The notes under the pieces were generated by a model. That model was not told where the DNA came from and did not search any database. It saw nothing but the letters and a program-made list of their open reading frames with translations. A stretch of 32,246 nucleotides of DNA, from NCBI GenBank assembly GCA_019113885.1, contig DXGO01000124.1, positions 1-32,246 of the forward strand, read 5' to 3'. The DNA is from Candidatus Alistipes intestinipullorum. GTDB lineage: Bacteria > Bacteroidota > Bacteroidia > Bacteroidales > Rikenellaceae. Numbering within the stretch: the stretch's first letter is position 1; each line of letters opens with the position of its first letter. The position numbers and the translations under genes are program-made. This document shows, piece after piece, positions 15,470 through 22,930 of the stretch.

Positions 15470-17749
15470 TCAATAGATGTACTCCACGGGAGATTTCTTG
15501 AAGCGCAGGATACGTGTATCCTTTGTCCCGGCACCGTTCTTGTTGAGGTAAAGCCCGGCCATCGAGCCGGCGAAGTACCATCCTGTACCGTTCGGTGCAT
15601 ATACCGAGAACAGGATGTTGTTGTAGTGGTCCGAATGCATGATGCCGTCGGCGTTCCACTGCGCCCCGGGTCCGTACCATGTTACGGCCTCGTACTGCGG
15701 GAAATCGGGACTCCACATCGACGTGTAGAGCAGGTCCCTGGCCGCCACCGAACCGATCACGATGTCGTTGCGGCGGCGTTGTTCGCGCTTTATCGTCGCA
15801 TGTCCTTCCCATGGAGTCCGGAGCTGGTGTGTCCCGCTCCACATTACCCAGACGTAATCTGTGGCATCGAACATCCGATTGAACTCCTCCATCGAGGGCA
15901 GTTCATATCCGTCGGGGGAGAGTGCGTCGGCCGGGAGTTTGTTGATGTTCACCGAACTTTCCGTCGAGAAGCCATCCATCACCAATACGCCGTTGTTGTC
16001 TACCACACGCATTCCGATGCCGCTGTCGCCCTGGTAGGCCCAGCCCCAAAGGTCATAGAACTTCTCTGGGGTGCAGTCGCGCAGGTAGTCGGCGACGCTC
16101 TTCCCGGCCGCAACCGCGGGGTCGGTGGCGCTGAGCACCTGATCGTCGAAGTCGCGCGAGTTGCCGCGGGCGTTGTATTTGCACCACCACACGCCATGGA
16201 ACCATGTTACGGGAAGCCCATAGTTGCGGCGCGAAATGCGGTACTCCTCGCGCTCCGAACCGTCGGCGGCATTGCGGATAATCAGGGTGGCCGACTGCGT
16301 ACGTCCGTTGGCCGTGGGGTCATTGGGACGCCAGCCGCCCACGACACGGATCGTGTGGGCATCCTCCTCGCTCGCAACGAGCTTCACCCACGGGTCTTCT
16401 CCGGCATCGAACTCCACGAGCATCTCTTTCTCCTTCGGAAGGATGAAGCGTCCCAGCTCGTTGTCGACATAACGGCCGAAATCGAAGGTGTGTGTCTCCG
16501 CATCGAAGGAGATGGGTCCCTCGGTGATTGTCGGGTTGGCTTCGAGGTACAGGGTGATGCGGTCTTCGGGATACACTTCGTCAAGTCCCTTGCGGCGGAA
16601 GCGTAACGTGACTTCATCGGCCGGCATGCCGGGCACATAGCGGATTTTGCGGACCAGGTACGTATTCGGGAGGCCCGATTCCTGCGTGTCGCCGACGGCC
16701 TCTACCGTCAGCGGATACCCTTCGACGGTCTGCAGCTCGAGTTCGTTGTCGCATGCGAGAACCAGACGGAGCTCCGTGGCCCCGAACGGGAGTGTAAGAC
16801 CGGTGCCGTCGTTGTCGACCGTCACGCCTGCGGGCAGTTCCGTGGCTTCGGTATCCACAACGATCCGTTTGTCGTATGCGGGTTGTAATTCGATCTCGTC
16901 ACCTTTCTCCCACTCCTCGACGGTCAGTGCCGCCTGATGAAGAACATTGTCGTAAGTCACTGTCGCTACGTAGATGCGGTTGCGGCGGACCTCCTCCGGC
17001 AATGCCGCCGTAAGATCGTGTACCTCTCCGTCGATGACGGCTTCGGCATGGAGAGTCGCCTCTCCATTGGTCTGTTCATACAGGTAGGCCGCCCCGGAGA
17101 CGTCCTCCGTGTAGGGATTTTCGGGGCGGAAAACCACTTCGCCCGTGGCCGCCTCACCGGAAGTGGAGGCGATGAAGAGCCCCGTTCCGAGGACGGCGTC
17201 ACGTACCGTGAGTTGCCGGATGGCGATGTCTGCCTCCGTGCGGATGTGCAGGTCGACGCGTGCGACGCTGCGTGTGAGCTCTACCGACGCCTCCGGAGCA
17301 CCGGTCAACTGTACACGCCCCGAAAGGAAGTGTACGGGGCGCTGTCCGTCGGTGCTGGCCGAGAGGGCCAGCCACTCCGTTTCGGATATTTTCCGGTTGT
17401 GCAGCGCTTCGAGGTCTACGAGTGCGTCGGCATCGCTTAGTACATAGAGTGTCCCTTTCGGACGGTCGATGTCGAACTCCGTCGAAGCCCCAATCCGGTA
17501 TACGGCGCTCAGCGATCCCTCTTCGAAGAGGCAGGCGCTCAATGCCTCCGGCGTCGGGAGTCCCTCGCCGGCGGGACTGCCGTCCGCGGTCTGGTAGTCG
17601 GCTACGCGCACGGTGATGCGGCTCTTCGCGCCGGGGGCGGTCGTGCCGCCCTCCTTTTCGGAACATCCGGTTGCCGCCAGGCCCGTCAGGGCCAGGGCTG
17701 CCATGATTGCATGTGCTATTGTCGTTTTCATCGTTTTCGTCGTTTTCAT
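15470..17749 (-). CDS. Fimbrillin-like/FISUMP-like surface lipoprotein, copy 2
   Basis: A 759-residue lipoprotein: signal peptide with lipobox LAATGC (Cys29 from this start; Cys23 if the ATG at 17731 is used). The N-terminal half resembles fimbrillins of type V pili in layout, including a SVARVDLHI strand, as in FimA/Mfa-type proteins. A middle beta domain (~430-515) contains DFGRYVDNELGRF, GEDPWVKLV and GGWRPNDP. The C-terminal part (~517-759) has GVWWCKYNARGN, DGYELPSMEEFNRMF and the ending ILRFKKSPVEYIY, close to a FISUMP domain. From the middle domain to the end it is clearly paralogous to the gene upstream, 21 bases away. It may be a pilus tip or adhesin-like surface protein. Three in-frame 9-base repeats lie at the start codon. 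Confidence 0.7.
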   Translation of the reverse strand: MKTTKTMKTTIAHAIMAALALTGLAATGCSEKEGGTTAPGAKSRITVRVADYQTADGSPAGEGLPTPEALSACLFEEGSLSAVYRIGASTEFDIDRPKGTLYVLSDADALVDLEALHNRKISETEWLALSASTDGQRPVHFLSGRVQLTGAPEASVELTRSVARVDLHIRTEADIAIRQLTVRDAVLGTGLFIASTSGEAATGEVVFRPENPYTEDVSGAAYLYEQTNGEATLHAEAVIDGEVHDLTAALPEEVRRNRIYVATVTYDNVLHQAALTVEEWEKGDEIELQPAYDKRIVVDTEATELPAGVTVDNDGTGLTLPFGATELRLVLACDNELELQTVEGYPLTVEAVGDTQESGLPNTYLVRKIRYVPGMPADEVTLRFRRKGLDEVYPEDRITLYLEANPTITEGPISFDAETHTFDFGRYVDNELGRFILPKEKEMLVEFDAGEDPWVKLVASEEDAHTIRVVGGWRPNDPTANGRTQSATLIIRNAADGSEREEYRISRRNYGLPVTWFHGVWWCKYNARGNSRDFDDQVLSATDPAVAAGKSVADYLRDCTPEKFYDLWGWAYQGDSGIGMRVVDNNGVLVMDGFSTESSVNINKLPADALSPDGYELPSMEEFNRMFDATDYVWVMWSGTHQLRTPWEGHATIKREQRRRNDIVIGSVAARDLLYTSMWSPDFPQYEAVTWYGPGAQWNADGIMHSDHYNNILFSVYAPNGTGWYFAGSMAGLYLNKNGAGTKDTRILRFKKSPVEYIY

Positions 17750-17770
17750 TGTTTGGAACCGGATACGGGG

Positions 17771-20005
17771 TTATTCGTAAATGTACTCCACGGGGCTTTT
17801 CACGCACCGGATGACACGTGTCTTGGTGGTGTTCTGGGCCGTGTACTTCAGCCAGTTCTGGTTCGGCCGGTCCGCCTGGGCGTAACCCTCCATATACCAG
17901 CATCGCGAACTGTCGCCATGGGTGGCCAGCAGCAGCATCATGCGGGAAATGTTTCCCGGCGTGGTGTTCCACTGGTGTCCGAGTCCGCAGAGCACCCAGC
18001 GGCTGTCTCCCGACCCGAATTCGTAGAAGGCCATGGTCCCGTAGTCATGTCCGAGCAGCGAAGCATTACGCTCGAGGATGCGTATGGTGAGCTCCTTGCC
18101 TGCCGTGTTGCGGTAGGTGCGTGTTCCCACACCTCCGAGGTTGTAATTCTCGCTGCCGGAGAACCATGCGTAGTCGTCGTAGGAGGGGATGCGGTAGCCG
18201 TCGGGAGCCATCGCCGTCGGGTCCAGCGTGCCGAAGTTCCCGGCCGAGGCCTTCATGCCTTCATAGTAGTAACCTCCGGCGTAGCGCAGCGGCAGCCCGT
18301 CCGGATTCCCGGCCTGGTACTGGTCGCCCATGAGCCGCAGCAGTTCGTCGTCGGAGCATGCCGCGAGGTAGTCGGCCAGCCCGGAATCCGCTGCCGGATC
18401 CTCCTGGATCGATATCTGGTCGTCGAATGATTTTACATTCCCGCGCAGGTTGTATTTGCACCACCACACCCCGTCAATCTCCACGACCGGAAGTCCCTGG
18501 TTGCGGCGTCGGACAACATATTGCTCGGAATCGTCGCCGTCGGCCGAGACGATGACGAGCCGGGCTTCCTGCTGCCGTCCGTCGGCTTTCGGGTCGTTGG
18601 GCTTCCAACCGCCCAGTACGCGCCATGCTCCCTCCTGCTCGACGAGCTTCACCCACGGGTCCTCGCCACCGTCGAACTTTACACGGATCGTCTTGTCCTC
18701 GGGCAGCGAGATTCGTCCCAGTTCGCCGTCGACGTATTTGCCGAAATCGCAAATCCCGTTCTCGTCGAAGGTCAGCGCTCCGCCCAATTGGATCGGGTTC
18801 GGTTCGAACACCATGACGATCCGTCCCGTGTGCACCTCGCCGCGGTGTACCGTCAGGTAGAGATATCCTTGCTTTTCTCCCGGAAGCCTTCTCTGGCTCG
18901 ACACGGCAACTTCGGCAACGGCCTCCAGCCCACGGACCTGCGGTTCGACGGCGGCCGTCACGCCGCGGACCGCGCCTTCGACATCCACCGTAGTGCCGGC
19001 CTCGGCGCGTATGGCCAGCCGGAACGTACTTCCTCCATAGCCCACGTAGACCGAATCCTGCGTCTTGCTCACACGGGTATTTGTGGGCAATGTGGAGTTT
19101 TCGACATCGATCAATCCTTTGAGCGAGGGCGCGGCGTCGGTTGCGGCTCCCTCTTCCCAGCCGCCCGATTCCACGGTCACACGCAGGTCGGTTCCTGCTC
19201 CGTGGATGTTGAGTGTGTAGACGTGGTTGCGTCGGAGTGTCCCGGGAAGCGCTGCGAGCAAACGGTGCGTACCGCCGCCGAACGTGGCGAGAACCTCTGC
19301 CTCGAGGGGTGCCCCGGCCTGTTCGCATACGTAGAGCAACTGCTCACGGGCGTTGGTCAGCGGAGCATCGGCATACTCTTTCGTGAAATCCATCCGCTCG
19401 CTGCCGTCGGGTGTGGCAGGTGTCGGGGGCTCGATAACATAGCCGCTGCGGGCGATTCCACGTACCGTAACGCGCCGTACCTCCACTCCCTGTTCCAGGG
19501 AGGCGATATCGAGGCGCGCGACACTGCGGCGCAGGCGAATGTCCTGGATGCCCGACATTGTCGGGGTGAGCTCCTCGCTCCCGTTCATCAGCACGTATCC
19601 CGCCGCCAGCTCTTCGGCCGTGGCTACGGTCTGTTGGAACTCCCCGAGGGTCGAGGTGCCCGGTTGCAGCCTGGCGAAGAGGCCGCTTCGATCGTTGGCT
19701 ACAAGGCGAAGCTCTCCGCTCAGGACCTTGGGATAGAACGTGCAGGTGCCGTCTGCATTTTTCTCTGCGGGGAGCGTCTCGGCAAGCACACCCTGGACGA
19801 ACCGGTATCCGGTTACATCCTTCAGTGCGCTGTCGTCGGTCTGCGCGGCGAAACGCATGCCCGTCTGTTTTTCGGTTTCGAATCGTACGGTAAGGGATCT
19901 CCCCTGCTGGGGAAGCATCTCTTCCGCAGGCTCCTTGCTGCATCCCGTCGGGAGAAGTGCTCCGAGGAGGAGCATCGCTGCTATGGTCGTAATCGTCGTT
20001 TTCAT
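17771..20005 (-). CDS. Fimbrillin-like/FISUMP-like surface lipoprotein, copy 1
   Basis: A 744-residue lipoprotein; signal MKTTITTIAAMLLLGALLPTGC (Cys22). The N-terminal region has fimbrillin-like layout, including RRSVARLDIASLEQGVEVRR followed by a beta-rich stretch. Middle domain: DFGKYVDGELGRISLP, GEDPWVKLV, GGWKPNDPKADGR. C-terminal FISUMP-like part (~510-744): GVWWCKYNLRGN, DGYRIPSYDDYAWF, RVIRCVKSPVEYIYE. It is the tandem paralogue of the downstream gene. The frame stays open upstream to 20122 but the lipoprotein signal fixes the start at 20005, 11 bases after the protease stop, so translation is probably coupled within one operon. Function unknown; surface adhesin or tip-like subunit is the best guess. 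Confidence 0.72.
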   Translation of the reverse strand: MKTTITTIAAMLLLGALLPTGCSKEPAEEMLPQQGRSLTVRFETEKQTGMRFAAQTDDSALKDVTGYRFVQGVLAETLPAEKNADGTCTFYPKVLSGELRLVANDRSGLFARLQPGTSTLGEFQQTVATAEELAAGYVLMNGSEELTPTMSGIQDIRLRRSVARLDIASLEQGVEVRRVTVRGIARSGYVIEPPTPATPDGSERMDFTKEYADAPLTNAREQLLYVCEQAGAPLEAEVLATFGGGTHRLLAALPGTLRRNHVYTLNIHGAGTDLRVTVESGGWEEGAATDAAPSLKGLIDVENSTLPTNTRVSKTQDSVYVGYGGSTFRLAIRAEAGTTVDVEGAVRGVTAAVEPQVRGLEAVAEVAVSSQRRLPGEKQGYLYLTVHRGEVHTGRIVMVFEPNPIQLGGALTFDENGICDFGKYVDGELGRISLPEDKTIRVKFDGGEDPWVKLVEQEGAWRVLGGWKPNDPKADGRQQEARLVIVSADGDDSEQYVVRRRNQGLPVVEIDGVWWCKYNLRGNVKSFDDQISIQEDPAADSGLADYLAACSDDELLRLMGDQYQAGNPDGLPLRYAGGYYYEGMKASAGNFGTLDPTAMAPDGYRIPSYDDYAWFSGSENYNLGGVGTRTYRNTAGKELTIRILERNASLLGHDYGTMAFYEFGSGDSRWVLCGLGHQWNTTPGNISRMMLLLATHGDSSRCWYMEGYAQADRPNQNWLKYTAQNTTKTRVIRCVKSPVEYIYE

Positions 20006-20016
20006 GGCCGTATGCG

Positions 20017-21873
20017 TCAATATCTGTTGGGATTCTGCGCACTGTTGAGGTACGCGGGCGAGTCGATGGGCATCTCGGAAATGTGTTGCACGTAGAAGTG
20101 GTTCATCAGCTCCTGCGCCCATGGGCCGTAGGTGAACGAACTGTCGTGGTTATATCCCATCACATGTCCCAGTTCGTGGAACATGATTTCGCAGGAGTAG
20201 GTGTTCCAGTAGTGTTGGAACCAAGCCTGCTGGTAGGCTCCGAAGACCGAGCCGCCGCCCAGCCCTATGACGCCGTTGCCCGGGTAGACCAGTCCGACGG
20301 CGAGCTTGCGCGGCTGGCGCATCTGCTGAAGGACCGTTTCCACGGAGACCTTGTCCTCCTTGCCTCCGTTTCCGTAGAGGCGGTCGACGTTCTGGCGGAG
20401 AATCTCTTCATGTTCGGGCATGTCGATCATGTAGGTGAAGTTGAGGAAAAGCGCGACTACCTCGCGGCAATGCACCGGACGGATGCCCATCCAGTTTCCC
20501 GCGGGACCGCCATCGGGTTGGTCTGGGTCGCCTCCATAGAGAGAAAAGCTGATCTCCCAGCCGTGAACGATCGCCTCGAGCTTGGCCCAGAACGGGTCAC
20601 TGGAGACGATGCTGAACTCTGCTGCGGCAAGTTCCCCGGCTGTCAGCTCACGGATTTCGACAATACGTCCCGATTCCGTGCGGGCAAAGCAGACCCGTTG
20701 CGTTGCGGGCAGTTCTCCGTAGAAGTCTGCGAAGGCCGGGATACGGTCGAAATAGGCCAGGTCGAAAAACTCTCCGTCGGCCTGCGTCGCGATGCGTGCG
20801 CGGATGAGCACGTCGGTGAGTTCCCGCGGCGAATAGAAACGCACGTGAAGCCGTCCGTCGTCGGTCCCCGAGACCTGAAGCGGCGCCGAGGTGTTGAACG
20901 AACGTTGAGTTGCGTCGGTGTAGACCGTTTTGGACTCCCCGTCCTGAAGAATATATCCCGTGCCGATCCGCTCGAGGGCCTGCTCGGTGATGTGGATCGT
21001 AGCCGACGCATCGTCAGGATGTGTCACCTCTGTACGGATATGCCCGATGTGGTTCGGGGTGACTCCTTCAAGCGAGAAGTCGTATGTGCGGCTTTCGGTA
21101 TGCCCGCGATAGTTTCGGGTCGTCAGCTCGACCGTCCCGTCGAGCATAGCTCCGTCGACGGTCGGAGGAAAACAGTACGAACGGGCCTCGTCGAGGTCCA
21201 GCGTGATCTCTGCTCCGTCGCTGGAGCCGTCGAAGGTGCCGTTGGCCGAGAATCCAGTGCGAAACCGCGGGGTATCGAGCCGTACGCTCAAGCTCTGGAG
21301 CGCCGTCTCGACGTAGAGACTGTTGAACGAGAATTCGAAGTCCGTGCGTCCGATGATACGGCGCTGCACGGGGTCCTCCTCCATCTGGGGCACAAGTACA
21401 TACCCCCGGTCTCCGGCCTGCGCGACAACCCGGAACGGCGTCTGCGAGTAGAAATATTCCGCCGTGAGGGGTTGTTGCAGGTCAGACGGGAAGCAGAGCC
21501 ACTGGTCGTCGATGCGCGCGATCTCGCGGATCGTTGCCCGATCGGCTTCGGCATCGCCCCGTACGCCCAGTACCAGAAGGCGATAGGAACCTTCCTGAAG
21601 CCCTTCGATGCGGATTTCCGACGACGTGGCGTTGTATTGCCCTTTGATTCCCGGGACCGCCGTCCCGCTGTCGTCGACCACGCAGAATGCCACACGGTCA
21701 TAGTCGGCCTCCTGGCGCAGGTCGCTGCGTGAGTTTTGATTGTCGTATCCGACGTACTGGAGCCGGAAGCTCATTGCGTCGCTTCCCGGTGAGCCGGCGG
21801 TTGGCATTTCGTCGGTCCGGCATCCTGTCAACAGGGCCAAGCAGCCCAAGAAAATAGACGCTATTCTGTTCAT
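20017..21873 (-). CDS. Metzincin-type zinc metalloprotease lipoprotein
   Basis: A 618-residue lipoprotein (MNRIASIFLGCLALLTGC; lipobox LTGC, Cys18). Near the C-terminus is a complete metzincin zinc site HELGHVMGYNH (566-576; three zinc-binding His, E567 as base), followed by a possible Met-turn at LMNHF. The first ~300 residues are beta-rich, with EGLQEGSYRLLVLGVRG and FEFSFNSLYVETALQSLSVRL, similar in style to FimB/Mfa2 anchor proteins; that part is a low-confidence assignment. It is the first gene of a three-lipoprotein operon, so it may process or anchor the two fimbrillin-like partners or act on host or prey proteins. A longer frame opens at 21957, but the signal peptide sets the start at 21873. 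Confidence 0.78.
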   Translation of the reverse strand: MNRIASIFLGCLALLTGCRTDEMPTAGSPGSDAMSFRLQYVGYDNQNSRSDLRQEADYDRVAFCVVDDSGTAVPGIKGQYNATSSEIRIEGLQEGSYRLLVLGVRGDAEADRATIREIARIDDQWLCFPSDLQQPLTAEYFYSQTPFRVVAQAGDRGYVLVPQMEEDPVQRRIIGRTDFEFSFNSLYVETALQSLSVRLDTPRFRTGFSANGTFDGSSDGAEITLDLDEARSYCFPPTVDGAMLDGTVELTTRNYRGHTESRTYDFSLEGVTPNHIGHIRTEVTHPDDASATIHITEQALERIGTGYILQDGESKTVYTDATQRSFNTSAPLQVSGTDDGRLHVRFYSPRELTDVLIRARIATQADGEFFDLAYFDRIPAFADFYGELPATQRVCFARTESGRIVEIRELTAGELAAAEFSIVSSDPFWAKLEAIVHGWEISFSLYGGDPDQPDGGPAGNWMGIRPVHCREVVALFLNFTYMIDMPEHEEILRQNVDRLYGNGGKEDKVSVETVLQQMRQPRKLAVGLVYPGNGVIGLGGGSVFGAYQQAWFQHYWNTYSCEIMFHELGHVMGYNHDSSFTYGPWAQELMNHFYVQHISEMPIDSPAYLNSAQNPNRY

Positions 21874-21954
21874 TTGCTTTTTATTTTGTATTTTTGTGCA
21901 AGGAGTTCTCGCGCTGCTCCGGTATCGGCTCTTGCGTTCCTCCCATTGCGGGCG

Positions 21955-21962
21955 CAAAAATA
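21955..21962 (-). promoter_or_regulatory. -7 element of the metzincin/fimbrillin operon promoter
   Basis: On the minus strand TATTTTTG, an exact TAnnTTTG match. No TTTG lies 19-20 bases upstream; that region is occupied by the palindrome at 21985-21998, as expected for an activator-dependent promoter. Leader length is about 75 bases. Confidence 0.6.
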
Positions 21963-21984
21963 CAAACCCGGAATAACTCCTGGT

Positions 21985-21998
21985 GTAACATTTGTTAC
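21985..21998. promoter_or_regulatory. Candidate CRP/FNR-family operator
   Basis: GTAACATTTGTTAC is a perfect 14-bp palindrome that can be read as GTAAC-N4-GTTAC, the 5-4-5 geometry of FNR-type sites (TTGAT-N4-ATCAA). It sits between the regulator gene (start 22032) and the divergent lipoprotein operon. Its centre is about 36 bases from the G of the operon's -7 element, so near -41.5. It also overlaps AACATTTG, a one-off match to a -7 element for the regulator itself. Confidence 0.6.
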
Positions 21999-22031
21999 GG
22001 ATGGATTCAAGTGTTTGTCAATCAATATGCT

Positions 22032-22643
22032 ATGAGTGCTGAAATTCTCGGTATGCCTTTGTTCCGCGGATGCGACCGGGCGATCGTAGAGGAGTTGCTC
22101 GACAAAATGCCCGGACGTTCTGCTTCCTATTGCAAGGGCGAGTTTCTCGCTTTGCAGAACGATCCCTGCCGGTCGCTGTTCCTTTTGGAAGAGGGCCGTG
22201 TCCAGGCGCTGATCACCAGTGAGGAGGGACGTGAACTCACCTTCGATGTGCTTACGGCTCCCGATGTGCTCGCCTCGCCGTTCCTCTTCAGTTCCGAGGC
22301 GCTCTATCCGGTTTCGATCGTGGCGCGCAGTGACTGTCGGGCGTGGATCCTTAGCCGGGAGTGTGTACGGAGTCTCCTCGAGCAGGACCGTGCTGTGCTG
22401 CACAATTTCCTGACCATCCTCTCTGATCACAGCATCTTTCTGAGCATCAGACTCAAGGAGTTCGCCCTGCAGACCCTCTCCTCGCGGCTTTTGGGCTACC
22501 TCGAAAAGAACGGTGCGATACAGAACCTCCAGCAGACGGCCTTCGTTCTCGGGGTGACGCGCCCGTCGTTGTCACGGGCTCTGGCACAGTTGGTCCGCCA
22601 GGGGGTGATCCGCCGTACGGCGGAGGGGTATGTCCTTGTATAA
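22032..22643 (+). CDS. CRP/FNR-family transcriptional regulator
   Basis: A 203-residue regulator, a little shorter than E. coli CRP (210). The N-terminal effector-binding beta-barrel (~5-115) includes LFLLEEGRVQALITSEEGRELTFDVLTAPDVLAS. A long dimerisation helix (~116-150) and a C-terminal HTH_Crp domain follow, with IQNLQQTAFVLGVTRPSLSRALAQLVRQGVI (~163-193; recognition helix RPSLSRAL). I see no FNR-type cysteine cluster, and the cAMP-pocket residues are not obvious, so the effector is unknown. I chose the ATG at 22032 because upstream codons (from 21894) run through the intergenic operator and do not resemble the family. Divergent placement suggests it controls the metzincin/fimbrillin operon and itself. 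Confidence 0.9.
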   Translation: MSAEILGMPLFRGCDRAIVEELLDKMPGRSASYCKGEFLALQNDPCRSLFLLEEGRVQALITSEEGRELTFDVLTAPDVLASPFLFSSEALYPVSIVARSDCRAWILSRECVRSLLEQDRAVLHNFLTILSDHSIFLSIRLKEFALQTLSSRLLGYLEKNGAIQNLQQTAFVLGVTRPSLSRALAQLVRQGVIRRTAEGYVLV

Positions 22644-22802
22644 CCGCTCCCCGTGTCGAGTGCCTGCCGGTCTTCGTTCAATGGAAAACAGACAGGTCCA
22701 TTGATTTCGGACAGAGCGGGGTGTTTGCAATCCGGAAGACCGGAAGGACTGTCGTCGGATACTTTTTGAAAAGTTCGCGAAAATCCCGGCTGCATATAAA
22801 TG

Positions 22803-22841
22803 AAATCCCCATGCAAATCATCAATTTGCATGGGGATTTTT
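22803..22841. terminator. Intrinsic terminator between the CRP-type regulator and bglX
   Basis: A perfect 16-bp stem (22803-22818 with 22824-22839), a 5-base loop CATCA, and T residues running on to 22841. It lies between convergent genes and may serve both. A smaller hairpin, TCAATGGA (22678-22685) with TCCATTGA (22697-22704), lies in the same gap (22644-22930), which holds no gene. Confidence 0.88.
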
Positions 22842-22930
22842 GAATGTATTATGCCGTGTGTGCAGATACCGATGCGATCAGAATCCGGCAAATCCTGCGC
22901 GGCGCATCATTCACAAAGCGGCCGTGTTCC

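Noticed and set aside
18521..21732. Two long plus-strand frames (524 and 549 codons) opposite the fimbrillin-like and metzincin genes
   Set aside because: Composition is Arg/Val/Gly-rich mirror sequence without motifs; the minus-strand genes have signal peptides and catalytic or conserved motifs.
21874..21957. A longer N-terminus for the metzincin protein
   Set aside because: It would place the signal peptide internally and run through the promoter region.
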